Source of the DNA: Epiperipatus broadwayi
Lineage: Eukaryota; Onychophora; Udeonychophora; Euonychophora; Peripatidae
Length of the DNA: 64,000 bases
Direction of reading: 5' to 3'
NCBI GenBank assembly: GCA_028023455.1
Contig: JAQFVV010006273.1
Location: 3,546,142 to 3,610,141 of the forward strand
The notes beneath the pieces were generated by a model that was not told where the DNA came from, ran no database searches, and worked only from the letters and a program-made list of their open reading frames with translations. The number at the start of each line of letters is the position of its first letter. The first letter of the stretch is position 1. The position numbers were made by a program, and so were the translations under genes. Below, one piece after another: positions 11,245-22,632 of the stretch.

Positions 11245-12179
11245 TAATTTCTTGATTAAAAATGTTCACTGATTGGCAGGAACTTTTCAATAATGATAAA
11301 AATTAAGTTAGTAATTGCAATGTTGTTATTAAGATTTCTCAATTTTCCCATCCCAGAAATGAAACATTTAAAAGTACTGTGGACAGCGTTACTCTTATTA
11401 GTTTATCAATAAAATTACATTATTATGATTTATATGCATAAAGGAGTGACAAATTACCACATATCATAATAGTAGTTAAACCACCAAAAACAGCAACCCG
11501 TCAATATGGTTCCTCAATTTGTTTGTCTGAAGTTTATTTTCCTCTATAGCAGTGGTCTCCAAAGTGGAGCAAAGTGGACCCCAGAGGGTATGTCAATATA
11601 CTGTGAAATGTCACCTTATTTCAAAATATAATAATTATTTTATTTATTGGGAAAATGCATTTTTATTGGCTTTTTAGCAGGAAATTAATAATTTAAATTT
11701 ACTGGTTTTTTAGTGCGATTCGGAATCAATTTCTGGTGGGCAAATGAATTTCATATCAGGCTACACACTGTTTACATCCAGGCTGCTCAGTGTGTCATTG
11801 TGCAAGTGTCTGCTGGGTCATATATCATCAAGAGAATTTTATGAACTGTACAGAACTTATACAGATAGTGATGTATACTATAATAACTAGTTGACTCTTA
11901 AATGCTATTGATTTTAAATCCCTCATAAAATAGATAAATGGTTAAAAAAATTGCCCACAAAGAAACTGCAGGTTGGAGATTATTCTGATAGTGTTGATGC
12001 TGATAATTATTCAAGTTCATTAGCAATCATGCCAAAAGATAAAAATATTAATGATATGGCATGTACAAAAAAATGGTACCAGAAAGTTCAAAATTATCAA
12101 GCAGACTAATTAAAATTTGGATTTACATCAAAAGTAGTCAACAATAAATCCAATCCTATGTATGTATTACATTATAGGA

Positions 12180-13765
12180 TGCGATCTAATGCTTGTATGA
12201 AGCCATCAGTGTTATTAAGACATTTAAAAATTAAACATCCCAAGCATGAACACAAACCATTACAATTTTTTGAACAATATTTAAAACATGCAATACTCAA
12301 TAGCAAAAAATAAAAAGCCACATATCATTGGTGAAACATTTGTTATTCCTGCTGCAATAAAAATGATGCAAATAATTCATAGGGAAGAATATGCTGAAAA
12401 ACTAAAATGTATTTTCAGCAAATAGCATTTCTAGGCATATAAAAATTATTGCTGATAATTTAAAGAAACAGTTATTAAAACAAATTACTCAATGTGGAAA
12501 ATTTGCTATACAACTGAATGACAGCACAGATGAAACTAACTTTGTTCAGATAATAGTATTTATTAGATTTTTTTAAAATAATGAATTGCACAAAGAACTA
12601 CTTTTTTGTGAGCCACTTAGAGAAAGATGTACAGGTAAAAACATCTTTTCAACAGCAAATAATTATCTTTGTTACAAATAACATGTTGTAATCAGAAGCT
12701 GAACAGCTGTTTTAATTAGAAAAAAAAAAGGATTCAAGGCAAAGGTAATTGAAATAGAACCCCACACAAAATTCATACACTCTATTATCCATCGGCAAGC
12801 TAAGCTATTGCAGCAAGGGAATTGAAGCCAAAAATATACCGTGTGCTGCAGGATGATATTAGGATAGACAATTTTGTAAAAACAAGACTCTTGTATAGTA
12901 GAATATTTTTCAATAATATGGAATGAAATGGGCAGTAGCCATAAAAATTTCCTGTACTGTACATAAATTCATCAGTTATCTCTAAGGAAAGTGCTAAAAA
13001 GAGTTGTTGAACCAAAAGATAAATTATGCATTTTTCTTTTGACAAAAAATAAGAATTCAAAGTTTGCCTGCTTTTTCAGTGCGATAGTGGCTGTTAATAG
13101 TATGTTACTTAGCTGATATTTTTGAAATAGTAAACATGCTCAATTTGTCTCTTCAAAGAAAATGTGACATTTTAACAATGATTGAAAAAGTAACTGCATT
13201 TTGAAAGAAAATTGTGATGTGGAGGAAGAATTTAGAAAAGGGATCTTTAGAAATGTTTCCATCATTATGTGATTTTGCTTCTGAAAATGAAATAACTGAA
13301 ACAAATTAAAAGTCTTGGTTCATTACCATGCAAACTCTGTTTTAATACTAGAAAGGAGACAGAATTTTGTAAACAATTTACAGATCTTTCTAGTATTAAA
13401 ACAGAGTTTGAATGGTAATGAACCCATTTGCTGAAAATATAAAAATAGATCATCTTTCAATTACAGTTCAAGAACAGTTAATTTACATGAGAGAAAGAAC
13501 AATGTTACAATCTGAATTTAAAGAAAAATCTCTTCATAATTGATGGAATTGGAAACTGAAAATCCAGACTTAGTAAGCACAGTAATGAATGCAATTTTAC
13601 CATTTGGTTCTACATACCTGTGTAAAGTAACATTTTCTGCAATGACAACAATTAAAACCAAATCCAGAAATAAGTTGAAATTAGAACCAGATCTTTGAAT
13701 TACTTTAACAGAGAGCATCAAACCAGATTTTTCCAATATTACTAAACAAATACAATCACATTGCT
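12180..13765 (+). pseudogene. hAT transposase pseudogene
   Basis: The transposase remnants span this interval in changing frames. The C-terminal block that hAT proteins use to dimerise is the best preserved, with L.PF..TYLC...FSAM..IKTK.RNKL. A stop follows at EPDL. A 39-bp inverted repeat interrupts the coding region near 13317-13424. The antisense frames at 12800-13060 and 13518-13736 are shadows. Confidence 0.8.
13317..13424. repeat. 39-bp inverted repeat inside the hAT element
   Basis: GGTTCATTACCATGCAAACT and the following 19 bases (13317-13355) are repeated in reverse complement at 13386-13424, with 30 bases between. Only about two positions mismatch. It lies in the transposase remnant. 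Confidence 0.8.
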
Positions 13766-13996
13766 CTCATTAAATTCTAATTCAAAATATAAATTTGTAA
13801 TTTAATTTCAACGTATGTATATTGTTTAAAATAAATAAATAATAAATAATTTGATATTTGACTACACACATAAATATATTATAGGGGATATAACTTATAA
13901 ATATTTTCATCTTTGAAGTACATGATCAATAAAGTTTGGAAATCACTGCTCTACAGCCTTTCATTACAGTTTTAAATAAACTCATTTTTATTTTTT

Positions 13997-14095
13997 TTCC
14001 CATATGTCAAAGCATCGGCTGGGAAGCGAACTCACAAACCCGGGACAACTGCTTGTAAGGCAGCCTTGCTGACCGCTTGACCATCAATGCTTGAC
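13997..14095 (-). mobile_element. tRNA-derived SINE, copy 2, with 19-bp target duplication
   Basis: Same family as 8108-8217, on the minus strand. The tRNA-like unit (14090-14011) begins GCATTGATGGTCAAGCGGTC and ends CCGATGC, with anticodon-arm-like CTGCCTTACAAGCAG. The 19-bp repeat AAACTCATTTTTATTTTTT flanks it at 13978-13996 and 14096-14114. There is only a short A-rich tail. It diverges from copy 1 mainly in the anticodon and T arms. Confidence 0.82.
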
Positions 14096-14249
14096 AAACT
14101 CATTTTTATTTTTTAATATTATTTTTGTACAATTTATATGTTTTTGGTACTCATCTCATAGAATATTAAAAGTTATTGATAAAAAAATTATTTAATTACT
14201 AATCTTTTTATTATGTTATTTATAAAATAAATAAATAAATCAAGCTTAC

Positions 14250-14402
14250 CAGCATAAAAAGCTGTCCTTTTATCAATCCAGCAATTAAAATCCCAAGCAA
14301 GGTTAATCCAAATATTTCAATATACATATAAAGATGGGGATTTAAAGTGATCCTTGCTTCTTCTATATCGGTAAAATTGTCAGTTTTATTGATGCTCAAA
14401 TT
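14250..14402 (-). CDS. ABCC5-like: ABCC5-like transporter, exon 10 (glycosylated loop and second TMD2 helix)
   Basis: A 153-bp exon encoding 51 residues, phase 0 at both ends. It starts NLSINKTDNFTDIEEARIT, with three N-glycosylation sequons (NLS, NKT, NFT). ABCC5 has NTT and NET sequons in this extracellular loop. It continues NPHLYMYIEIFGLTLLGILI, then AGLIKGQLFML, matching the family's NPHMQYYASIYALSMAVMLI helix. The donor is gtaagct and the acceptor is cattttag. Confidence 0.93.
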
Positions 14403-15005
14403 CTAAAATGATTGTATATTTTTTAATTTGAAAATAAATATTATAAAATAATTAAATAAATATAATAATTTAATATTTAATTCAAATAGCTGAATGTGAT
14501 AAAAATTAATTTGTATATATATATATATTTTTTGGCTGCAGAAAGGAGTTTGCTATTAACTGAAAGGAGACCTTTTGATCTCTCTTGGAGACCTTAAAGG
14601 AACCGAGCAGGGCAAATTCTTAATGTCCACTCCATACATTCTTGTAATGATAGTTGTTATTACTATGTGATTATTCATATAGTATACAAACATGGATGGG
14701 CTGCTCACCAACATGCATTAGCCAGCATGGTGAGTTTATTGGCTTTTTACCTCTGAGTTTAAGATCAAGAAACACCATAGTCTTTCTTCTCAGTTGCCTG
14801 ATAAAGCAGAATGAATGTTTGTATAAATGATAAATATTTTTCCAATAGATATATACAATTATGACAGACAAAAATAAATCAGGGTCCTAATTCCCAGGAG
14901 GGTGTAAAGTCACCAACCAAGGCAGCGGTTGGTAGCCGAAGGCAGAGGGTGCTAAGAATCCCCTGATTGTGGGCTCAGGCTACCATTTGATGATGACTTT
15001 ATTTA

Positions 15006-15722
15006 GGTACTTACAACTGCAGATCACTTTCAAGTGAAGGAAGATTGCAAGAATTAGAAGAAGAAATGTCTTATATTAAATGGGACATTATTGGACTTTG
15101 TGAAGTTAGAAAAAAAAGTGAAGAGACAATTGATTTAAAAAGTGGACATATACTCTATTATAAAGGCACAAATATTGGAAATACAAGTGGAGTAGGATTC
15201 ATTATAAATAAAAAGTGGAAGAACAACATTGTGGAGATTGATGGTGTATCAGACAAAGTGCCAAGATTAGTTATACATTATACAACTTAATAGCAGATAC
15301 TAAATGCAGATAATTCAGGTTTATGCCCCAACAAGTTCTCATAGGGATGAAGTAGTAGAAGATTTTTATATGGATGCACAAAAGGCTTTTGATCAGAGCA
15401 AACAACATTTTAAAATTGTTAGGTAGACAAATGAAAGATGAATGTGCTGTAGGTAATTTTGGTTATGGTAATAAAAATGAGAGAGGATTTAGACTTGTGG
15501 AGTTTGCAGAAAAAAATAACTTTATATTATGAATTCTTTTTTTGAGAAAAATGTTAAAAAGAAATGGACATAAAAGCATCCAAATGAAGGTATAGCTGAA
15601 TTGGATTATATTCTGACTAACAGAAAATACATATTTCAAGATTGTAATATTCTTAATAAATTTAACACAGAAAGTGATCATCGATTAGTAAGATGTAAGA
15701 TACGTGTCAATGCAAAACTAGA
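15006..15722 (+). pseudogene. RTE endonuclease domain (APE type)
   Basis: Begins GTYNCRSLSSEGRLQELEEE, then WDIIGLCEVRKK (active-site Glu region). After frameshifts it continues NFGYGNKNERGFRLVEFAEK, IAELDYILTNRKYIFQD, and ESDHRLVRCKIRV, whose SDH motif is the catalytic histidine of APE-type endonucleases. It would nick target DNA for target-primed reverse transcription. Stops occur near 15288, 15425 and 15529. Confidence 0.85.
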
Positions 15723-15769
15723 CTGACAAAAATTATTAAAAAAACAGTATTTACAGTTGATATTCCTAA

Positions 15770-17228
15770 TCTTCAGAAACATTCTAATGAATTTAAATTA
15801 GAACTTACAAATTGGTTTCAAGTATTAGTAGATTTTGAACATGATTTAGATTTGAATGAAATTAATATGAAAATAACTGATATACTTTTAAAAACTACAA
15901 CAAAGATAGCTGGTAAAAAAAAGCATTAATTGACTAATAAAATTTTTACTGAGACTAGAGAATTTATGAAGAAATGAAAAAATATGAAGATATACAATAA
16001 TGGTGCATTAAAAAGAATTGAATATCTCGAATTTTGTAAAATGGCGTGGAAAAGAGTTGCAAATGATATAAGAGAGTTTAACTGTGAACTAGCAAGGAAA
16101 GCTGTAAAAGAGAATAAAAGTGTCAAGAGTGTAAAACAACATTTTGGTATTGGTAGAAAATTTATATCTGCAATCAGAAAAAAAGATGAAATTATTACTA
16201 AAAAGAGAGATGACATCAAGAAATGGGTAGAAGATTTTTATCAAGCATTATATAGTAATAAAGAACAAGTACCTCCTATATCTAAAACATCTTTTAAATT
16301 GCCCAGAATTTTAAATGAAGAAATGAGACATGCATTAAATGTATGAAGAAAGGAAAGCTTTAGGTAATGATGGAATTGTAATTGATATATTAAAAGAAGC
16401 AAGTGAAGAAATAGAAATTTTTTTAGCAAAGTTATATACCAAATATCTAAATGATAAAGATGTACCAGATGATTGGAAGAATGCAGTATTAATATAGATG
16501 ATAAAGAAGATATTAGAAATTACAGACCTATCAGCCTTTTACCAGTTTTATACAAAATTTTTACCAAAATAATTATAACTCGTCTACAGAGAACATTGGA
16601 TTTCCACCAACCAACAGACCAAGATGGATTTAAAAGTGGTTTTAGTACAGTAGATCATATCCAGGTATTGAAAGAAGTTATAGAAAGAACAAATAAATAT
16701 GAGTTGCCATTATGCTTTGGATTTGTAGATTATAAAATGGCATTTGATTATATAAACATTTCTTCAGTGATTCTTTGGATCATCAAGATATAAATCCAGA
16801 GTATTGTCATATTTTAAGGGAATATTTATAAAAATGCAACAGCAACAATTAGATTACATAATGATACAGGGAAAGTCAATATTGAGAAGAGTGAAAGACA
16901 GGGTGACTCCATATCTCCAAAACTTTTTACAGCATTGCTGCAAGAAGTATTTTATGGAATAAAATGGGAAGCTAAAGTAGTGAAAGTAAATGGAGATTAT
17001 TTAAGTCATTTAGATTTTGCAGATGATGTAGTTGTTTTTGCAAATAATGCTTTAGAGCTGCAAGAAATGTTGCAGGAGTTATCAGATGAAAGTAGGAAAG
17101 TAGGACTAAAGATAAATGTTAAAAAGACTAAAGTAATGTTTAATGGATTTTATCAAAATATGAAAATAAAGATAGATTGTGATGAGTTAGAAGATAAGAT
17201 TATTAACACAGATGGAAACAATGGATGA
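15770..17228 (+). pseudogene. RTE reverse transcriptase domain
   Basis: Visible blocks: RNYRPISLLPVLYKIFTKII (fingers), QPTDQDGFKSGFSTVDHIQV, LPLCFGFVDYKMAFD (motif A with catalytic Asp), QGDSISPKLF (motif B, from ERQGDSISP near 16900), and LSHLDFADDVVVFANNALEL (motif C, FADD). Then LKINVKKTKVMFN. Two frame breaks fall between 16340 and 16480, and another near 16790. Confidence 0.88.
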
Positions 17229-17331
17229 AATTAATCATGGAATTAAACTTGGTTGGAGTGCTTTTGGTAGAAATAACTTGATACTAAAAGGAAATATGCC
17301 TATGTGTTTGAAAAAAAAAGATTTTTAATAA

Positions 17332-17697
17332 ATGTGTTTTATCAGTTCTACTTATGGATCTGAGACTTGGACACTTAATAGAAAAGCAATACAGAGACTT
17401 CAGACCACTCAAAGAGATCAAAAATGCAATATATCGGTAAGAGAACAAACAGGTGTTACTGATCTCATTGAAAAAATTGAAAGATTGAAGTGGAGTTGGG
17501 TTGGACATATTGCTAGAATTGAAATCTTAAACTGCATTATAAGAGATTGTAAAAGACACAGAAAAAGACAACATGTGAGATGGATTGATGAAATAAGAAA
17601 GTGTACAGGGGTGATGTGGAGAAGAAAAGCTAAAGATTGGAGAAGATGGATTGAACTTGGAGAGACCTTCATCCTGCAGTGGACTGATAATGGTTGA
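17332..17697 (+). pseudogene. RTE C-terminal region
   Basis: Reads YGSETWTLNRKAIQRLQTTQ, then LIEKIERLKWSWVGHIAR and RWIDEIRKCTGVMWRRKAKD. These are the standard tail motifs of RTE polyproteins. About 20 codons are missing compared with the copy at 55588-55926 (MLGVTRRDRKRN region). It ends at a TGA followed by the TGATGA array. Confidence 0.85.
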
Positions 17698-18792
17698 TGA
17701 TGATGATATCTTTTAAATTTATTAGATGTAATTCATAAAAGTTTCTGAAGCAATTTATAAAAAAAAGTTAGATACAAGTATGAATGGCTTTTCTAAAGAT
17801 GAATAGACAAATTAGGCAATAGTTGATCAGTGTTGAGTGTCATCAGATTACATTATCAACATTAATCAACCATTACAATATCAGAATGAATGGCAGATTA
17901 TTAATTTTCTGAAAAAAATATAAGTTCAAAAAATTTATTGTCAAATCACATTAAATCCTGAAACAGTAAAATCTTGCCATTGCTTCCAAACTGCTTTAAA
18001 GAAGTTTTATTTCATTAATTATTGGAAAATTTATTACAATGCCATTCTTAATTCACATATTAAATTATGCCATATAAATAATGCATAAATTCCTATCAAA
18101 TTCTATCTTTGTCCTGAGAGTCATCTATTATTTAAAATTAGGTTTTTTCCATCATTTACTTAATGTGAGATTTTGCAAGCTATTTTGTTCCCAATATCCA
18201 ACAGAAAACTATCTGAAATTCTTGAAACATAAAAAACTTTTATATTATTACAATGCATAGATTTTCCCAAAATTTCAATAATTGTAACTACAGTATGGAA
18301 GTCATAATCAATCGAGACCTGCATTCACAGAAACTATTAGTACATATACATGCATTCATATCACATTTATAGTAATGTTTTCTAATATTACTGTTAAACA
18401 TTAACAAGTTTTAGAGCAAATACATTTTAAATTTAATTTAACTTTTTCAACATTCCAATATATAGCCAGAATTTTGCTTTGTGACATTTCACTTGATAAA
18501 GCTATCACCAATAAACATGTGTTTTAGAACTGTGTAATAGAAGAAAAAGAGAATATATATATATATACTTCAACATATTTTAATTATTGTTTTTTTTTAG
18601 ACTATAAACAAATATTCCTAAAGTCATTGGAAAGCATGAAATTGATTAAATTATAAACTCACAAATATAAAAAATGACATTCATATACTTTTGGTGAAAC
18701 CAAGATTTACAAAATTACAGCATATTATAGCATAAATGAAAAGTGAGGCATATTCTTTCAACAAAAAAACTATATTATAATAAATACAAATA

Positions 18793-19058
18793 ATTAAAAT
18801 AGGCAAAACTCTCCATACAGTAGTGCCACTTAGTACCAACCAGAATAATCAATTGATGTCAGAAGATTTGTGCATAAAATCCCCATCTAGTGCCTAGTCA
18901 TCCAATATCCCCAGACTAATTTCTGGCTGTAAGCCTTTTGGCATCCATTGATTACTCTGGTTGGCACTGAGTGCCACTACTATATGGAGAGTTTTGCCTG
19001 TTTTAATAACAGTTATGTGCTAGCATAAGGAATAGTGATCATGTGATGTTTAGTAGTT
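18793..19058. mobile_element. Foldback element, GGCAAAACTCTCC family, copy 1
   Basis: The left arm GGCAAAACTCTCCATACAGT AGTGCCAC is inverted at the right (GGCACTGAGTGCCACTACTA TATGGAGAGTTTTGCC). Arms are about 55 bp with some mismatches. A tail (AACAGTTATGTGCTAGCATA and GATCATGTG) follows the right arm. The 12-bp repeat TAAATACAAATA lies at 18781-18792 and 19059-19070. The centre keeps part of a hammerhead-like sequence on the minus strand (GGCTTACAGCCAGAAAT, then TAGTCTGGGG). Confidence 0.75.
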
Positions 19059-19849
19059 TAAATACAAATATTGCTAACCTTTTCTTTTATTTAATGATTA
19101 CTAGAAGTCGATCCCTGTAATTTATTTTAAAAATATGCTCTGTAAATAAGGCTAAAGATCTAACTTCTATATTAAGATCTGATAATGTAAGAAAAGAAAC
19201 TGCAATGAAAAGTTTCTGATTTCTTATAAATTTTTCTGTAGTGTCTATGGAAGAACTAGATTATACCATAAAAAAGATATTTAAACACATTTGAGTAGTA
19301 ATAGTCCTAGACAGAAATTTAAAAGTATAAATGTGATAAACCAATGCTGATTATTTTTTATCATATTATAAGTAAAAAAGGTATAGAGATTCAAACTATT
19401 ATCATATTTTCTTAGCAACAATTTGAGATTGTTAGTTTTGGAAGATGTCTAACATTAATAGTCAAAATATGTACATTTTGGAAGTTCTTTGGGGTATTAA
19501 TTGTATAATACACATATGGAATCAAATATTAAGATTAAATTTGAAAATGATGTTTTATTTACTAGAAAAGTTTAAACAAAATGGTTGGCCAAATCTTTCT
19601 AAAGTTATTAAACCAATCCTGAAGTCTAATTATTCATTTCTCAAGCTCTGGAATTTCTTTTCTACTTAACATATTAACTCATTTGGGTAATGGCATTGAC
19701 ATAAAAATTTCTTAAAACATTTCAAAACCAAAGTTAATGGGATAAGTGACCAGTAATTTCACAGTGATCTAATTTCCAACTACATCACACAAAACAAAAT
19801 TGTTACATAATTTGTCACATCTACCAATCATATTTTTCTAGCAGAAGAA

Positions 19850-20030
19850 CTAATTCCAAGGCATTAATAAGACTTGATTTCATTCCACTTTTATTTGCTT
19901 GTATCAATCACTTAAAACCGAATTACTTTTCTCAATCTGACAGCAACATTATCCATATGTCTAAAAAGCAAACCATTGATAATATATTTTTAATGGATAA
20001 CTTAAAAACATTTAGACTGTGCAAATTATG
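19850..20030 (+). pseudogene. Possible degenerate reverse transcriptase fragment
   Basis: Reads RTNSKALIRLDFIPLLFACI, then NHLKPN, and ends KKQTIDNIFLMDNLKTF. FLMDNLKTF resembles the YMDDLKLF catalytic motif of some non-LTR retrotransposons, and IPLLFACINHL resembles the preceding SPLLFILCINPL block. The second aspartate would be Asn. The surrounding 18.0-22.0 kb holds many stops and I cannot extend the match, so this is tentative. Confidence 0.35.
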
Positions 20031-20204
20031 TATTCTTTTATAACATATGCAAATAATATTATTCTTAAAATAATTCAGTATAGATTAAAATCTGCAAGTA
20101 CTTCAAGAGTAAAAAGCTAATTTTAAAAAAGTTGACAAACTAAAATCAGAATTTCTGATGACATTGAAATAGGACTATTAGAAAGAAAACAATATATGAT
20201 TTAA

Positions 20205-20275
20205 GCCAATAAACATCACATGATCACAATTTCTTATGCTTTCTTTTAACTGTTATGATTTACTAATTACAATGC
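20205..20275 (-). repeat. Tail fragment of the GGCAAAACTCTCC family
   Basis: AAACATCACATGATCACAAT TTCTTATGCT is the inverse of the family's right tail (AGCATAAGAAATGGTGATCA TGTGAT). Arms and centre are absent. Confidence 0.5.
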
Positions 20276-22257
20276 ATCTAATTTGGTTGAGCATAGTAGT
20301 TTTGGATTGTAATAGGTACCGAACACAATAATAGTGATAAAAATTAAGCATATTATTGCGGTAAAAAAAAAAAATAAGAAAATAAGACAAAACTCCAAGT
20401 CTCCATTAAATTATTTGCTGGTACATGGGTTTGAATTCTCATTTGTTTGTTGAAATTTTATATTTGTGGGATTTGAGATTAAAAATCAGGTAGCATCTTA
20501 TGATTTAGAATGTGTAAAGAATAAAAATGGTTTGGTTCTTATGTTGGAAATATATGAGTAATGTTAGTGGTAAGAGTACAATATTTTGGGAGAGGAGCAT
20601 TCCAATAAAAAACGTTCCATAATTTATTCATGTCTATAATATAAGGCACATGATAGGTCTATACTAATATGTGCACTTTGAGACATTAAAATATAAAAAA
20701 ATTTCAACAAAAAGTATACCGAAGCATTTTATGATGTAAGAAGTTTTACTTAAAATTGGCTATATGGTGAAACTGACTTATTTCAAATGTTAATTAAGTA
20801 GCTGCATATTATTAGACTATCTATTCAACTTGTTTTCTAGCATGCAATGCAAAAAGTCTGATCAGGTGAAGACAAATACAAATTCAGAATTATAAAAAGA
20901 AACATCCACAATCTTAGAAAATGATAATATCACACTTACTCCTGAAAGTACGTAAGACTTCACGATTCTCATTATGAAAATTAGAGAGTAGAGTGATAAT
21001 ATGGGATTCTAAATAAATATGAAGATGAAGATTATGATATCAAAATTAGCAGCTGACTTGAATTTTTATCATGAAAATGTAAAAGTAATTGACTATTTAT
21101 ATTTTTGAAGACATTATCAATGGCAAAAAAATTTCCAATTATAAAATTAATCACAATGTATTGAAAAGACAATCTTGAAAAGTTTTATATGTAAAGAAAA
21201 CAAAAATTATAATGTTAGAAAATATAGAACAGCCAGAGAAATGGTCTCTAAGAACTGCCAATGCAAATAATTGAACTTCTCATTAGTTGCATTACAAATC
21301 ACAACTGATTCAATATTTATTTTTTTAGTTATTGTGTTATCATGGGCATTCAAAATGTATCCTTTTTTAATTGTAAAAAGTTGATTTAATTAATAACAAC
21401 AAGAGATTAAATTATCTTGGAAGTCATCTTTGTCAGATATAAAAACTACATTTGAAAACAAATGTTAGATTTGTTCAACCTTTGAATTCCTTTATTACTT
21501 TGCATAGATATTATAGAAAAACTGACTTGAAAAGTAAATGAAGCCTTTAAATGATGATACTAATAAAGATATTTGAGAAAGTGAACAAGTGTATATACGA
21601 TTTGATCAGATCACATTTGAACTTTGACAATCATTAGAAAAATATTTAATTTTTGGCAAGAATGTTATTTTAAAACATCACCAGCGATGCAGTAAATGTT
21701 TTCATCTCAATCATCATCACTTAATAAATGTTACTGGAAGCAGCCTGAAAGGCCAAAAATTATGATATATTAGTGACAGTTGTTGCCATCTAACAAGAAA
21801 AATTTGTTCTAAAATAAGTTCAATTTTTTATCATATAAGAATAATATTTTATATAAATATATATATTAATTTGAAGATTTGATATCACTTCAATTTGTTT
21901 TAGTATATGTACTGTATTTTAAAAGTTGACTATGCAGATAAAAACATACTATTATAAGCATTAAGTTGTTGGTTTAATATTACAGTTTATTTAATAATAA
22001 ATTAAAAACCACACTGCAGGTGATCAAAAAATTGTGATAATAATAACTAAACATTTAATAATAAAATCAAGATTACTTCTCTATGCTTAATATGTATATA
22101 TTTAATGAATTAAAGCTACAATAAACATTACTAAGCTCTAAACCAGAAATATCAAAGAATTGTGAATAAAATAATAATAATGTTTTGTAAACAATAGGAT
22201 GTGTAAATAAGTTCAGTATATATAAAATAAATAAATAAAATTTAAATTCATACTCAC
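20276..22257. other. Intronic AT-rich DNA, no supported feature
   Basis: No recognisable coding remnant. Poly(A/T) and (AT)n runs only. Confidence 0.5.
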
Positions 22258-22466
22258 CCCTGCTCCTTGTTTTAACCAAATGCTTAACCAAGTTGTATTA
22301 AAAATAGTAAGCCCAATGAATATTATAAATATCAGATATGTAAACAAACTAAAACAAAAACCACCACTTTCTTTCATATATGAAAATATAACACTGTATT
22401 TTAAACCGCCAGCCTCTTTTTCTTCACTCACAATTAACTCATCAGGATTTTCATCATAATCATCAT
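22258..22466 (-). CDS. ABCC5-like: ABCC5-like transporter, exon 9 (linker end and first TMD2 helix)
   Basis: A 209-bp exon. It begins with an acidic linker (DDYDENPDELIVSEEKEAGG), then LKYSVIFSYMKESGG, then a membrane helix (FCFSLFTYLIFIIFIGLTIF), then NTTWLSIWLKQGAG. The last motif matches ABCC5 STWWLSYWIKQGSG at the start of the extracellular loop. The acceptor is a ttttttttag tract and the donor is gtgagta. It ends in phase 0. Confidence 0.95.
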
Positions 22467-22632
22467 CTAAAAAAATATTCAAGAAATTAAGTTTGGCAAA
22501 AACTTTTTTTTTTGGCCATGTACATTTATATATATTAGCATCTATTTTAATCAGTATTGTATATTTTTTTAATAAAATAAATAATATCTAACATACAGGC
22601 TACATATATACCTGTACAGACAATGTAATACT

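Larger units (their letters stand above)
11550..13948 (+). mobile_element. Dead hAT transposon (ZBED5/SCAND3-like), 2.4 kb
   Basis: Ends are CAGTGGTCTCCAAAGTGG on the left and TTTGGAAATCACTG on the right, the usual hAT terminal repeat. An 8-bp target duplication is CTCTATAG at 11542-11549 and CTCTACAG at 13949-13956. Transposase remnants in order on the plus strand: MKPSVLLRHLKIKHPKHEHK (BED-finger end, near 12197), KFAIQLNDSTDETNFVQI (catalytic core, near 12498), FIHSIIHRQA (near 12773), RIDNFVKTRLLYSRIFF (near 12862), and the C-terminal dimerisation region ILPFGSTYLCK and FSAMTTIKTKSRNKL (near 13595-13680). Several stops and frameshifts make it inactive. Confidence 0.88.
14530..17708 (+). 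mobile_element. RTE-clade LINE, nearly full length, disrupted
   Basis: A non-LTR retrotransposon of the RTE/BovB type. A probable 5' untranslated region (14530-15005) includes the G+C-richer block at 14880-14990. Endonuclease, reverse transcriptase and C-terminal segments follow. The 3' end is a short TGATGATGATGAT array at 17694-17706, as in other RTE elements. Frames are broken by several stops and small indels. The 5' boundary is uncertain. A second, 5'-truncated copy lies at 55488-56367 and a short fragment at 25859-25997. Confidence 0.88.

Noticed and set aside
15926-16429. Minus-strand open frames of 62-97 codons
   Set aside because: They are antisense to the RTE reverse transcriptase region.
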